A stretch of 64,000 nucleotides of DNA from Cryobacterium sp. MP_M3 (GCF_015752155.1 NZ_JADOVI010000011.1:1-64000); one strand, 5' to 3'. Shown: positions 23,142 to 32,944, counted from the stretch's first letter. Notes: generated by a model from the sequence alone, not told the origin. Translations and numbers: made by a program.

Positions 23142-24431
23142 ATGTCCACTCCAGCGCAGCCCCGCACGGGCACCCTCATCGTCGGCAACTGCCAGGCGGG
23201 CGTGCAGATCGCCTCCACCCTGCGTGAGCTCGGCGACACCGGACCCATCACGCTGGTCGGCGAGGAACCGCACGCTCCCTACCAGCGGCCCCCGCTGTCG
23301 AAGGCCTTCCTCAAGGGCGAGGCCACCGCCGACTCCCTGGCCTTCCGCACGCACGACTTCTACCGGGAGCACGACATCGAGCTCGTCACCCGGGAGCGGA
23401 TCGTCACGATCACCCGGGACGAGAGGGGCGGCGTGGCTGTGGCCGAGTCAGGGCGCATCTTCCCGTTCGCCCGACTCGCCCTGGCCACGGGCGCCGTGCC
23501 GCGCACGATCCCCTTCGAGGGTTCAGAGCTGGAGGGCGTCACCTACCTCCGCACCGCCACCGAGGCGACGGTGCTCGAGCAGCAGCTGCACCAGGCGACG
23601 AACGTCGTCGTGGTCGGTGGCGGGTTCATCGGGCTGGAGGTCGCCGCCGGCGCCCGCGCGGCAGGCAAGAACGTGACCGTGCTCGAGGCCGCCCCACGGC
23701 TGATCGGCCGGGCCGTCTGCGAGCAGACCAGCGAGTTCTACCTCCAGGCGCACCGGCGGCGCGGCACCCGGGTGGTGCTGAACGCGAAGGTCGTGCGCTT
23801 CACCGGGGAGCACGACCGGGTCACCGGGGTCGAACTCGGCGACGGAACCGTCGTGCCGGCCGAGGTCGTGCTGATCGGCGTCGGCGTGATCCCGCGCACC
23901 GAACTCGCCGGGCAGCTCGGCCTCGAGGTCGACAACGGCATCGTCGTCGACACCCACGCGCTCGCCTCCGACGGGCTCACCGTGGCGGCCGGCGACTGTG
24001 CGAACATGCCGAACCCGTCGATCGCGGACTTCGGCCAGGGCCGGCTGCGGCTGGAGAGCGTGCAGAACGCCGTCGAGCAGGCCAAGGTGGCCGCGGCCAC
24101 CCTGCTCGGCCAGGTTGCCGAGCACAAGACGGTGCCCTGGTTCTGGTCGGACCAGGCCGACCTGAAACTGCAGATCGCCGGCCTCTCCGGCGGGCACGAC
24201 CAGGTCGTGCTCCGCGGTGACCCGGACTCGGAGAAGTTCTCCCTTCTCTACTATCGGGACGGCATCTTGATCGCCGCCGACTGCGTCAACAGCCCGCTCG
24301 ACTTCATGGCTGTGCGCAACGCCCTGCACAAGGGCCAGTCGATCCCCGCCGCGCTGGCGACCGACACCGCGGTGCCGCTCAAGAAGTCCGTCACCGACGT
24401 TCTCCTTCCCGTTCCTTCCCCGGCCGCGTAG
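23142..24431 (+). CDS. FAD-dependent ferredoxin reductase (P450 redox partner)
   Basis: A 429-residue protein of the putidaredoxin-reductase family. The second nucleotide-binding motif is normal (VVVVGGGFIGLEVAAGARAA, residues ~152-171), as is the FAD segment DGLTVAAGDCANMPN and the opening PYQRPPLSKAFLKGE. The first FAD motif reads IVGNCQAG where most relatives have VGAGQAG, so one Rossmann glycine is replaced by Cys. It would take electrons from NADH to the adjacent ferredoxin and so to the P450. ATG 23142. The C-terminal domain (from ~residue 325) is of full length. Confidence 0.9.
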   Translation: MSTPAQPRTGTLIVGNCQAGVQIASTLRELGDTGPITLVGEEPHAPYQRPPLSKAFLKGEATADSLAFRTHDFYREHDIELVTRERIVTITRDERGGVAVAESGRIFPFARLALATGAVPRTIPFEGSELEGVTYLRTATEATVLEQQLHQATNVVVVGGGFIGLEVAAGARAAGKNVTVLEAAPRLIGRAVCEQTSEFYLQAHRRRGTRVVLNAKVVRFTGEHDRVTGVELGDGTVVPAEVVLIGVGVIPRTELAGQLGLEVDNGIVVDTHALASDGLTVAAGDCANMPNPSIADFGQGRLRLESVQNAVEQAKVAAATLLGQVAEHKTVPWFWSDQADLKLQIAGLSGGHDQVVLRGDPDSEKFSLLYYRDGILIAADCVNSPLDFMAVRNALHKGQSIPAALATDTAVPLKKSVTDVLLPVPSPAA

Positions 24432-24483
24432 GCCCCTTCCCGTGTGCGCCCCGGCGCCGGCCACCCCAGAAAGCGAGATCGCC

Positions 24484-25128
24484 ATGACCCTGCAGACCGA
24501 ACACCCCGTCGACACCTCACCCATCGACGTCGCCGGCGACGCCCCGACCGACCTCGACCCGCTCTGGCGGGCCGTCGAACCGGAGATGCGCACGCGCGGC
24601 AACGACATCCACATCCCGATCTCGTTCGCCTTCGCGGAGCGGCTCTGCGAGGCCTACCCGGAGGCGGACTCCCTCGTCGTGCGGGTGGCCATCCTGCTGC
24701 ACGACACCGGCTGGGCCCGCGTCGACGAGACCAAGATCATTTCCGAAGGGTTCGGCGCGAACTGGCGTCAGGCGCAGATCCGGTTCGAACACGAGATCAA
24801 GGGCTGTGAGATCGCCAGGGAGGTGCTGCCGGGCCTCGGCTACGACGACGCGTTCATCACCCGGGTGACGGACATCATCGACGGCCACGACACCCGCGCG
24901 GAGTCGCACTCGATCGAGGATTCCCTCGTGCGGGACGCCGACCGGCTGTGGCGCTTCAACCCGGCCGGCATCGCCCTCGCCTCCAGCTGGTTCGGCCAGA
25001 CCCCGTCCTTCTACTGCCGGCGCCTCCGCACCGAGATCCTGCCCGAGCTGATCACGGCCGCCGGGCTCGAGATGGCCACGGTCGAACTGGACCGGGCCGA
25101 GGCGCTGCTCAAGGTGGCGGTGCTCTGA
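24484..25128 (+). CDS. creD: HD domain phosphohydrolase (CreD-like)
   Basis: A 214-residue protein with an HD-superfamily metal site: His in RGNDIHIPISFAFAERL, His-Asp in VAILLHDTGWARVD near residue 79, further His in RFEHEIKGCEIA, and a closing Asp in IIDGHDTRAE. HD proteins hydrolyse phosphate esters. In the cre pathway CreD removes the phosphate from the oxidised aryl phosphate, releasing 4-hydroxybenzyl alcohol, aldehyde or acid. Finding it with the phosphotransferase and P450 is the strongest single argument for the pathway. ATG 24484 is preferred to an open frame from 24442, where no good start exists. It overlaps the aldehyde dehydrogenase start by one base (TGATG). Confidence 0.8.
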   Translation: MTLQTEHPVDTSPIDVAGDAPTDLDPLWRAVEPEMRTRGNDIHIPISFAFAERLCEAYPEADSLVVRVAILLHDTGWARVDETKIISEGFGANWRQAQIRFEHEIKGCEIAREVLPGLGYDDAFITRVTDIIDGHDTRAESHSIEDSLVRDADRLWRFNPAGIALASSWFGQTPSFYCRRLRTEILPELITAAGLEMATVELDRAEALLKVAVL

Positions 25129-26600
25129 TGGAGACGGCAGTGGTGACCGTGCCGTACACCCACACCGCCGACCTGTTCATCGACGGCGCCTGGACGCCGG
25201 CCGAGGGCACGGGGAGCACCCCGGTGACCAACCCGGCCACCGAGGAGGTCTGGGGGAGCGTGCCCATCGCATCCGCCGGCGACCTGGACCGGGCGGTCGG
25301 CGCAGCCCGGCGCGCGTTCACCGGCCACGGCTGGCGCGACCTGGCACCCACCGAGCGGGCCGGCCACCTGCTGCGACTGGCTGACGAGGTCGAGAAGCGG
25401 GCCGAGGCGATCTCGCACACCAACACCTGGGAGAACGGATCCCCGGTCGCCGAGACCGCCAGGGCAGCGTCGAACGCGGCCGCCATCTTCCGCTACTTCG
25501 CGTCGCTCGCGTCGCACCTGGAGGCCACCGACATCCGCCCCTTCCCCGACGGCTCCGCCGAGACCGTCGTGCGGCAGGACCCGGTGGGCGTCTGCGCGCT
25601 GATCGCCCCGTGGAACTTCCCGATCAACCTCGTCGTGGCCAAGCTGGCGCCGGCCCTGATGGCCGGCTGCACCGTCGTGATCAAGCCGGCCTCACCGACG
25701 CCGCTCTCCATCCGCCAGATCGCGGATGCCGCCACGGCCGCCGGGATCCCGGCCGGCGTGATCAACGTGGTCACCGGCAACAGTTCCGTGGGCGACGCCC
25801 TCGTACGGCACCCCGGCATCGACAAGGTGGCGTTCACCGGCTCCACCCCGGTGGGGCGCTCGATCGGCGCGGCCTGCGGCGAACTGCTGCGGCCGGTGAC
25901 CCTGGAGCTCGGCGGCAAGTCCTCCGCCCTCGTGCTGCCCGACGTCGACCTGGCCGAGATGCAGAAGGTGCTCATCCGCAGCTGCATGCGCAACACCGGG
26001 CAGACCTGCTACATCTCCACCCGCGTGCTCGCCCCGCGGGAGCGCTATGACGAACTCGTCGACATGGTCACCGCCACGATCAGTGCGGCGCAGCAGGGCG
26101 ACCCGATGGACCCGGCGACCGTGTTCGGGCCCAGCGCCACCGCCGCGCAGCGCGACACCGTGCGCGGCTACATCAGATCGGGGATCGCCGAGGGCGCCCG
26201 GGCCACGACCGGCGGTGACGTTGCCTCCGGGTTCGACCGGGGCTTCTACGTGAAGCCGACGGTCTTCGCCGACGTCACCCCCGGGATGCGGATCGCCAGG
26301 GAGGAGATCTTCGGGCCCGTGCTGTCGATCCTGCGCTACGACACCCTCGACGAGGCGGTGGGGATCGCCAACAACACCGGCTTCGGCCTCGGCGGCACCG
26401 TGTTCGGGGCGGATGTCGACGCGGCGTTCGCGGTGGCCGCGCGCGTGGACACCGGCTCGATCGGGCTCAACTTCTTCGCGTCGAACCATGCCGCGCCGTT
26501 CGCGGGCCGCCACGACTCCGGCCTCGGCGTCGAGTTCGGGTTGGAGGGACTGCACGTCTACCTCAAGCCGCAGTCGGTGCACCGCCGCATCCGTTCGTAG
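25128..26600 (+). CDS. creG: NAD-dependent aldehyde dehydrogenase (CreG-like)
   Basis: A 490-residue aldehyde dehydrogenase of full length. Marks: APWNFPINLVVAKLAPALMAG, the NAD site VAFTGSTPVGRSIG, the catalytic Glu in LELGGKSSALVLPD, and the catalytic Cys in RNTGQTCYISTRVLAP. In this operon it would oxidise 4-hydroxybenzaldehyde (or its phosphate) to 4-hydroxybenzoate, which would then enter the protocatechuate route elsewhere in the genome. It is the last gene of the operon and meets the APC permease gene tail to tail across 35 bp. Confidence 0.88.
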   Translation: METAVVTVPYTHTADLFIDGAWTPAEGTGSTPVTNPATEEVWGSVPIASAGDLDRAVGAARRAFTGHGWRDLAPTERAGHLLRLADEVEKRAEAISHTNTWENGSPVAETARAASNAAAIFRYFASLASHLEATDIRPFPDGSAETVVRQDPVGVCALIAPWNFPINLVVAKLAPALMAGCTVVIKPASPTPLSIRQIADAATAAGIPAGVINVVTGNSSVGDALVRHPGIDKVAFTGSTPVGRSIGAACGELLRPVTLELGGKSSALVLPDVDLAEMQKVLIRSCMRNTGQTCYISTRVLAPRERYDELVDMVTATISAAQQGDPMDPATVFGPSATAAQRDTVRGYIRSGIAEGARATTGGDVASGFDRGFYVKPTVFADVTPGMRIAREEIFGPVLSILRYDTLDEAVGIANNTGFGLGGTVFGADVDAAFAVAARVDTGSIGLNFFASNHAAPFAGRHDSGLGVEFGLEGLHVYLKPQSVHRRIRS

Positions 26601-26635
26601 CCGGCGCAGGCACGTGCAGCCCCGGCCCTTCCGGC

Positions 26636-28621
26636 TCAGCCACCGCCGACGTGGATGCCGGGCCGGCGGGCCGGGTCTGACTCGCTCGTGCGCAGGATCT
26701 CGCGCACCACGGGCGCCGTGTCGCCCTGCCCGAGCAGGAGGTAGCGGACGAGGTGGGTGACCGGGTTGCCCTCCGACCACTCGAAGTAGGCGTGCGGCCG
26801 CACGCCGGCGGCGTCGCGGAGCGCCAGCAGGATGGCAGCGATGGCGTTCGGGGCTGCGGGGCTCTTCGCCCGGAGCACCCGGTAGCCGTCGGCCTCGACC
26901 CCGCGCACCTGCAGCCGCTCGCTGAAGCCGGACGGGTCGACGACCTCGATCTCCAGGAACAGGAGGTCGGCCGCACCCGGCACCGGGTTCATCCCGCGCT
27001 GCTCGCGCTCCTTTTCTGCATAGTCGCCGCGGGTGCCGGGCGCCCGCTTGTGCGCGATCAGGTTGAGGGCGCCGTCGTGGTCGAGCGAGTCCCGGATGTA
27101 CCGCCGGGCCGTCTCGTCGAACTCGACCTGCTCCACCCGGAGTTCGGTCGTGCGGGACACCCGCGAGATCAGGGACACGGTGACGATCCCGAGGATGAAG
27201 AAGGCGGAGATGGTGATGCCGTCCGGCTTCTCGATGATGTTCGCGCCGAGCGCGTAGAGCAGCACGAAGGTGAGCACGCCGAACGCGACGCTCGCGCCCC
27301 GTTGCCGCCGCCGCACAGCGGAGATGGTCACCGCGACCGCGCCGGACACCATCATCACCAGGATCCCGGTGGCGTACGCCCCGGCCTGCGCGTTGACGTC
27401 CGCCTTGAAACCGATCGTGATCAGGATGCTGACGCCGGTGTAGACGAGAACGACCGGCCGCACCGCGCGGCTCCATTCGGGGGCCATGCCGTAGGAGGGC
27501 AGGTAGCGCGGGACGATGTTGATCAATCCCGCCATCGCCGACGCCCCGGCGAACCACAGGATCAGGATGCTGCTCACGTCGTAGACCGTGCCGAACACGT
27601 TGCCGACCCGCTCGTGCGCGAGATAGGCGAGGGCACGCCCGCTGGCCGCCCCGCCGTCCTGGAACGCCGCGGCCGGGATCAGCACGGTGGTGACCAGGCT
27701 GCTGGCCAGCAGGTAGACGCTCATGATGACGGCCGCGGCGGTGAGCAGCTTGCGGGTGTTGCGGATGCGGGACGCCAGCCGTTCCTCGGGCGTGCTTCCC
27801 GCGGCCGCGACGAGCGGCATCATGCTGACCCCGGTCTCGAAGCCGGACAGGCCGAGCACGAGCAGGGGGAACGCGATGATCGCCGGGCCGAGGATGTCGC
27901 CGAAACCCGTGCCGCGGGCGGACAGGGCGCCGATCCAGTCGGACAGGACGCGGGGTTCGGTGAAGACGTCGTAGAGGCCGACGCCGATCACGATCCCGTT
28001 GAGAAGCAGGAACAGGGCGACCAGGGGGATCGCGACCGAGACCGCCTCGCTGAAGCCGAGCAGGAAGACCCCGCCGAGGATGAGCAGCAGCACGACCGTG
28101 ATGGTCACGGCATGCCCCTGCAGGAAAGCCGGCGCGAACGGGTTCTCGAGAAGGTGCACCGTGGCATCCGCCGACGAGAGCGTGATCGTGATGATCCAGC
28201 TTGTGGCGACGAAGCCGAGCAGCACGAGCACGAAGACCTTGCCGCGCCAGAACGGCAGGAGTCGCTCCAGCATCGCCACCGAGCCCTGGCCGCGCGGGCT
28301 CTCCTTGGCCACCCGCCGGTACATGGGCAGCATGCCGAGCAGGGTCAGCGCCACGATCAGCAGCGTCGCCAGCGGCGAGAGGGCGCCGGCCGCCAGGGCC
28401 GCGATGCCGGGAAGGTAGGACAGGGTCGAGAAATAGTCGACGCCGGTCAGACACATCACCTTCCACCAGGAGTGGGTGGCCGTGGTCTCCTCGCTGCTCT
28501 CCGGTCCCACCGGCTGAACCCGGTTCTGCAGCAGCCAGCGCGTGAAAGCGCTGGTCGGGGCCGTGGCGCGCGGCGGCCGTGGCACGCTCGCGGGAATCAG
28601 CGGTCCGGCAGGTGGTGTCAT
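26636..28621 (-). CDS. APC superfamily permease
   Basis: A 661-residue membrane protein. About twelve helices fill residues ~60-455 ([20 protein letters not shown] opens the first), and the remaining 200 residues are a soluble C-terminal domain. The overall plan resembles large APC transporters that carry amino acids or potassium (KimA-like), including a conserved [11 protein letters not shown] segment. The substrate is not decided. ATG 28621 with GGGAGAGA upstream is preferred to an earlier start. It is convergent with the catabolic operon and divergent from the hypothetical gene at 28873 across a 250-bp promoter region that shows no gene. Confidence 0.8.
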   Translation of the reverse strand: MTPPAGPLIPASVPRPPRATAPTSAFTRWLLQNRVQPVGPESSEETTATHSWWKVMCLTGVDYFSTLSYLPGIAALAAGALSPLATLLIVALTLLGMLPMYRRVAKESPRGQGSVAMLERLLPFWRGKVFVLVLLGFVATSWIITITLSSADATVHLLENPFAPAFLQGHAVTITVVLLLILGGVFLLGFSEAVSVAIPLVALFLLLNGIVIGVGLYDVFTEPRVLSDWIGALSARGTGFGDILGPAIIAFPLLVLGLSGFETGVSMMPLVAAAGSTPEERLASRIRNTRKLLTAAAVIMSVYLLASSLVTTVLIPAAAFQDGGAASGRALAYLAHERVGNVFGTVYDVSSILILWFAGASAMAGLINIVPRYLPSYGMAPEWSRAVRPVVLVYTGVSILITIGFKADVNAQAGAYATGILVMMVSGAVAVTISAVRRRQRGASVAFGVLTFVLLYALGANIIEKPDGITISAFFILGIVTVSLISRVSRTTELRVEQVEFDETARRYIRDSLDHDGALNLIAHKRAPGTRGDYAEKEREQRGMNPVPGAADLLFLEIEVVDPSGFSERLQVRGVEADGYRVLRAKSPAAPNAIAAILLALRDAAGVRPHAYFEWSEGNPVTHLVRYLLLGQGDTAPVVREILRTSESDPARRPGIHVGGG

Positions 28622-28872
28622 GGTTTCTCTCCCGGTGGCATTTCGGCCTGCGTCGGGCCCGGTGGAACCACGTTGGCAGATCACCATTGTCGACCCGTTC
28701 GCGCCGTTTCGTGGCCATTCGCGGCGCGGTGATCAGCAAACGTCGCCGGGGCGCGCTCGCCGAGCCCCCGGACACGACCATAATCGACGTGTACCCCCTG
28801 GGCAGCCGGCCCACCGGGAGGAGAGGTCCCGAGCCGAGCATCCGCCCGCGCTCGCCGCCGGAAAGTGAATCC

Positions 28873-29430
28873 ATGCCAGGCATCCCCACCACCCGGGTCG
28901 CCGTTCGCGGCGTCTGGGAGGGTGACACCCCGGACTACGGCACCGTCGTCGACGCCGAGAACGCGGGCAGGCTGCTCACCGACCTCGTGCGCTCCGCCCT
29001 CGAACTGCTCGAATACCGTCGGCTCGCCTGGGAGCCCGATGCGATCCAGCTCGTGTCGAGCGACCGGGCGGCCTACCTGAGATTTCCGGCGGCCGACGAG
29101 CGCGCGGCGGATGTCGCGGTGCAGCTGTCGCAGGCCCTCTCCGCGCATGCCGCCGACGGGCTCAACCTCGCCCGCATCATGGGGGCCAACCCGCCCTGGC
29201 GGTCCGTGCGCATCCTCGTGCTCGCCGACGAGGACGGCGCCGCGACCACGCGCCTCGACCTCGATCCGGAGGGGGAGTGCCGGGTGTCCTGGTACGGCCC
29301 CTTCGACAACGCCCGGTTCTCCGAGATCGCGATCGGGTTCGCGGTCTTCCTCACCCATATCGTCGCGAACGTGTTCGACGACGACGACGGCAGCGAGACG
29401 TTCGAGGAATCGTTCGACTGGGTCGTCTGA
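28873..29430 (+). CDS. conserved hypothetical protein
   Basis: A 185-residue soluble protein I do not recognise. It has no signal peptide or membrane segment. The sequence is acidic, ends in a strongly acidic tail (FDDDDGSETFEE) and contains a patch WYGPFDNARFSEIAIGFAVF. ATG 28873 is the first ATG after the divergent promoter and starts a clean protein; the frame upstream is open but Arg-rich and overlaps the APC promoter. It is convergent with the MATE gene. Confidence 0.65.
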   Translation: MPGIPTTRVAVRGVWEGDTPDYGTVVDAENAGRLLTDLVRSALELLEYRRLAWEPDAIQLVSSDRAAYLRFPAADERAADVAVQLSQALSAHAADGLNLARIMGANPPWRSVRILVLADEDGAATTRLDLDPEGECRVSWYGPFDNARFSEIAIGFAVFLTHIVANVFDDDDGSETFEESFDWVV

Positions 29431-29452
29431 GACCGATCATCGCCGGGCCGGT

Positions 29453-30778
29453 TCAGCGCGCCCCGACCACCATCCAGGCCCCGGTGCGGGCGCGCAGGCC
29501 CAGGGTGACCGCGCGGGCGCCGAGGTAACCGAGGGCGAAGGCGGCCATCAGCCACGCCAACCCGGCAGCCCCGGATGGCGCCCAGACCAGCACGCCGACG
29601 GCCAGCGGAACGAACGCGGCCAGATTCACGACGCCCGTGACGGCCAGGTAGCGCGCGTCGCCCGCCCCGATCAGCACCCCGTCGAGCACGAAGACCACGC
29701 CGCCCAGCGGAACGGACAGCCCGAGCACGACCAGCGTGGCCGGCAACAAGGTGTTCACCTCCGCTGCGTTCGTGAAGAGGCTGCCGAGCACGCCGCTGCC
29801 GGCGATCACGAGCAGCCCGAGCACCGCGCCGCTCAGCACGCCCCACTCCAGGCAGCGTCGCAGCACGGCCCGCACGCCGGCCAGGTCGCCGGCGCCGAGT
29901 CCGCGGCCGACGAGTGCCTGGGCGGCGATGGCCAGGGCGTCCAGCGCGAAAGCGAGGGTGGCGAACAACGTCATCGCGATCTGGAAGGCGGCCAGTTCGG
30001 GCGAGCCGAGGCTGGTCGCCACGAACACGGCGAGCAGCATGGCCGCGCGCAGGCTGACCGTGCGCAGGAAGAGCCAGCCGCCGCTCGACGCCCCGCGTAG
30101 CACGCCCGCGCGGTGCGGCCGCAGCCGCGCCCCCTCGCGGCGGGCGTGGCGCCCCACGACGATGAGGTAGACGGCGACCATTGCCCACTGGGCGACGACG
30201 GTGCCGAGCGCCGAGCCGACGATGCCGAGACCGAGCCCGTAGATGAACCACAGGTTGAGCAGGATGTTGGCGGAGAAGCCGAGCCCGGCCACCAGGAGCG
30301 GGGTGCGGGTGTCCTGCAGCCCGCGGAGCAGACCTGTGGCCGCGAAGACGAGCAGCATGGCCGGGAGTCCGAGCATCGAGAGACCCAGGTAGCCGGCGGC
30401 GGCCTCCGTCACGGCCGGCTCGGCCCCGAAGGCGCCGACCAGCGCGGGGGCGGCGAAGGCGCCGGCCGTCGCCAGCAGCACGCCCAGGCCGAGGGCGAGC
30501 CAGAGGCCGTCGATGCCGACCGAGACCGCCCGCCCGCGGTCGCCCGCTCCGAGCCAGCGGGCCACCGCGGGAGTCGTGCTGTAGGCGAGGAAGACCATCA
30601 GGCCGATGATCGTCTGCAACACCGCGCCGGCCAGTCCGAGCCCGGCCAGGGGCACCGCGCCGAGGTGCCCGACCATGGCCGAATCGGCGAGCAGGAACAG
30701 GGGTTCGGCGATGAGAGCGCCGACGGCGGGAATGGCGAGGCGCAGGATCTCGCGGTCGATGGGCTGCGGGCGGAGGAT
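29453..30778 (-). CDS. MATE family efflux transporter (DinF type)
   Basis: About 441 residues with twelve membrane helices. The opening DREILRLAIPAVGALIAEPL followed by FLLADSAMVGHLG and the repeat in the second half are characteristic of the DinF branch, which exports drugs or organic compounds against Na+ or H+. The start cannot be fixed: no ATG, GTG or TTG lies between the divergent peptidase gene and the first conserved residues. An ATC at 30778 has GGAG seven bases upstream and is used here as the limit. The upstream 69-bp inverted repeat (30831-30899) may have displaced the original start region. Confidence 0.8.
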   Translation of the reverse strand: MLRPQPIDREILRLAIPAVGALIAEPLFLLADSAMVGHLGAVPLAGLGLAGAVLQTIIGLMVFLAYSTTPAVARWLGAGDRGRAVSVGIDGLWLALGLGVLLATAGAFAAPALVGAFGAEPAVTEAAAGYLGLSMLGLPAMLLVFAATGLLRGLQDTRTPLLVAGLGFSANILLNLWFIYGLGLGIVGSALGTVVAQWAMVAVYLIVVGRHARREGARLRPHRAGVLRGASSGGWLFLRTVSLRAAMLLAVFVATSLGSPELAAFQIAMTLFATLAFALDALAIAAQALVGRGLGAGDLAGVRAVLRRCLEWGVLSGAVLGLLVIAGSGVLGSLFTNAAEVNTLLPATLVVLGLSVPLGGVVFVLDGVLIGAGDARYLAVTGVVNLAAFVPLAVGVLVWAPSGAAGLAWLMAAFALGYLGARAVTLGLRARTGAWMVVGAR

Positions 30779-30830
30779 GGCGATGCTCCAGAGTAGCCGC
30801 CGGGCCGCGGCGCGGTCCCCCTCGCCGTCC

Positions 30831-30899
30831 CCTCGCCGAACTGAGAGTTCAGCACGTTTTCGGCGGCTGGGAGGGTGCCCAACTCTCAGTTCGGCGAGG
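30831..30899. repeat. 69-bp dispersed inverted repeat, copy 1
   Basis: CCTCGCCGAACTGAGAGTT (30831-30849) and its perfect complement AACTCTCAGTTCGGCGAGG (30881-30899) enclose 31 bp. A second element of exactly the same length and related sequence is at 51434-51502. It lies between the divergent MATE and peptidase genes. Confidence 0.85.
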
Positions 30900-30933
30900 T
30901 GGATCGTGCCGACGCAGCGAATAGGCTGGGAGC

Positions 30934-32898
30934 ATGACTGATCAGGGGACCGCATCCGGAATCGACCGCGACGAACTCGACCCGGGCGTGCGTCCACAGG
31001 ATGACCTGTTCCGCCACGTGAACGGCAAGTGGATCGATCGCACCGAAATCCCCTCCGACAAGGCCCGCTGGGGGTCGTTCTACCTCCTGGCCGAGGAGTC
31101 CGAGAAGGCGGTGCGCGAGATCATCCTCGAGGCCCAGACGGCCGAGCCCGGCACAGAGGAGCGCAAGTTCGGCGACCTCTACGCCAGCTTCCTCGACGAG
31201 CAGAAGGTCGAGGCGCTCGGCGCCACCCCGCTCGCCGACGATCTCGCCACCGTCGACGGCATCTCCTCCATCCCCGTGCTGCTCGGCACCCTCGGCCGCC
31301 TGGAACGCGCCGGAGTGGCCGGCGCATTCCAGCTCTACGTGGACAACGACCCGGGAAACCCCGAACGTTACCTCGTCTTCGTCGAGCAGGCCGGACTCGG
31401 CCTTCCCGACGAGTCCTACTACCGGGACGAGACCTCCGGTGCGATCCGGCAGGCCTACCAGGCCTTCGTCGAGCGGATGTTCGGCCTCGCCGGCCTCACG
31501 GACGCCGCCGCCCGGGCCGGCCGGGTCTTCGAACTCGAGACCGAACTCGCCACCCACCACTGGGACAAGGTGCGCTCCCGCGACAGCGAGAAGACCTACA
31601 ACCTCAAGACCTGGGGCCAGGTGACCGCGCTCGCCGCCGGCGCCGACCTGCAGCTCTGGCTCGAGGGGCTCGACGCCCCGGCCGCGGCGTTCGACGAGGT
31701 CGTCGTGCGCCAGCCCAGCTTCGTCACCGGCCTGGCCGAGATGCTCACCGAGGACCGGCTCGCCGCCTGGCAGGACTGGCTGCGCTGGCAGATCATCCGT
31801 TCGAGCGCCGCCTACCTCTCGGCCGACTTCGTCGATGCCAGCTTCGACTTCTACGGCCGCACCCTCACCGGCACCCCCCAGCTGCGCGACCGCTGGAAGC
31901 GCGGGGTGTCGCTGGTCGAGGGCGCCCTGGGCGAGGCCGTCGGCCGCATCTATGTGGAGCGCCATTTCAAGCCGAGCGCCAAGGCCAGCATGGACGTGCT
32001 CGTCGCCAACCTCGTCGAGGCCTACCGCCGGAGCATCGCCGACCTCGACTGGATGACCGAGGAGACCCGCGCCCGGGCGCTCGAGAAGCTCGAGAAGTTC
32101 ACCCCGAAGATCGGCTACCCGGTGAAGTGGCGGGACTACTCGACGCTGGCCATCGACGCGGGCGACCTCATCGCCAACGTGCGGGCAACCAACGAGTTCG
32201 AGTTCCAGCGGGAGCTCGGCAAGATCGGCAACCCGCTCGACCGCGACGAGTGGTTCATGACCCCGCAGACCATCAATGCCTACTACAACCCGGGCTTCAA
32301 CGAGATCGTCTTCCCCGCGGCCATCCTGCAGGTGCCGTTCTTCGACGCCGATCGGGATGCGGCAGCCAACTACGGCGCGATCGGCGCGGTGATCGGCCAC
32401 GAGATCGGGCACGGCTTCGACGACCAGGGCTCCAAGTACGACGGCGACGGGCTGCTCACCGACTGGTGGACCGAGGAGGACCGCGCCGCGTTCGAGGAAC
32501 GCACCAGCTCCCTGATCGAACAATTCAACGCCCTGGCCCCCCGGCAGGTTCCGGGCCACTTCGTCAACGGCGCCCTGACCATCGGCGAGAACATCGGCGA
32601 CCTCGGTGGCCTCTCGATCGCGTGGAAGGCCTACCTGATCTCCCTGGCCGGCGCCGAGCCGCCCGTCATCGACGCTCTCACCGGCGCGCAGCGCTTCTTC
32701 CTCTCCTGGGCGCAGGCCTGGCAGCTCAAGATGCGCGACGAGGAGGCCATCCGGCTGCTCGCGATCGACCCGCACTCGCCCAACGAGTTCCGCTGCAACC
32801 AGATCGTCAGCAACATCGACGATTTCTACGACGCCTTCGGCGTGGCCGAGGGCGACGCCCTCTGGCTCGCCCCGGACAAGCGCGTCACCATCTGGTAG
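30934..32898 (+). CDS. pepO: M13 family zinc metallopeptidase
   Basis: A 654-residue neprilysin-type endopeptidase. Zinc ligands are in VIGHEIGHGFDDQGSKYDG (HExxH near residue 489) and the third ligand Glu in TIGENIGDLGGL near 552. The substrate-binding motif appears as NAYYNPGFNEIVFPAAIL, and the ending with NEFRCNQIVSN fits the family. There is no signal peptide or membrane anchor, so it probably acts on oligopeptides inside the cell, as in bacterial PepO. ATG 30934 follows the inverted repeat. It is followed by the beta-lactamase-like gene after 87 bp. Confidence 0.93.
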   Translation: MTDQGTASGIDRDELDPGVRPQDDLFRHVNGKWIDRTEIPSDKARWGSFYLLAEESEKAVREIILEAQTAEPGTEERKFGDLYASFLDEQKVEALGATPLADDLATVDGISSIPVLLGTLGRLERAGVAGAFQLYVDNDPGNPERYLVFVEQAGLGLPDESYYRDETSGAIRQAYQAFVERMFGLAGLTDAAARAGRVFELETELATHHWDKVRSRDSEKTYNLKTWGQVTALAAGADLQLWLEGLDAPAAAFDEVVVRQPSFVTGLAEMLTEDRLAAWQDWLRWQIIRSSAAYLSADFVDASFDFYGRTLTGTPQLRDRWKRGVSLVEGALGEAVGRIYVERHFKPSAKASMDVLVANLVEAYRRSIADLDWMTEETRARALEKLEKFTPKIGYPVKWRDYSTLAIDAGDLIANVRATNEFEFQRELGKIGNPLDRDEWFMTPQTINAYYNPGFNEIVFPAAILQVPFFDADRDAAANYGAIGAVIGHEIGHGFDDQGSKYDGDGLLTDWWTEEDRAAFEERTSSLIEQFNALAPRQVPGHFVNGALTIGENIGDLGGLSIAWKAYLISLAGAEPPVIDALTGAQRFFLSWAQAWQLKMRDEEAIRLLAIDPHSPNEFRCNQIVSNIDDFYDAFGVAEGDALWLAPDKRVTIW

Positions 32899-32944
32899 GG
32901 GTCTTCTTCGCAAGAATCCTCCAACCTCGTTGGGTTATTGTGGT

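Noticed and set aside
25692-28928. A 1078-codon minus-strand frame over the ALDH and APC genes
   Set aside because: It runs antisense to the ALDH and out of frame with the APC permease; its product has no domain structure.
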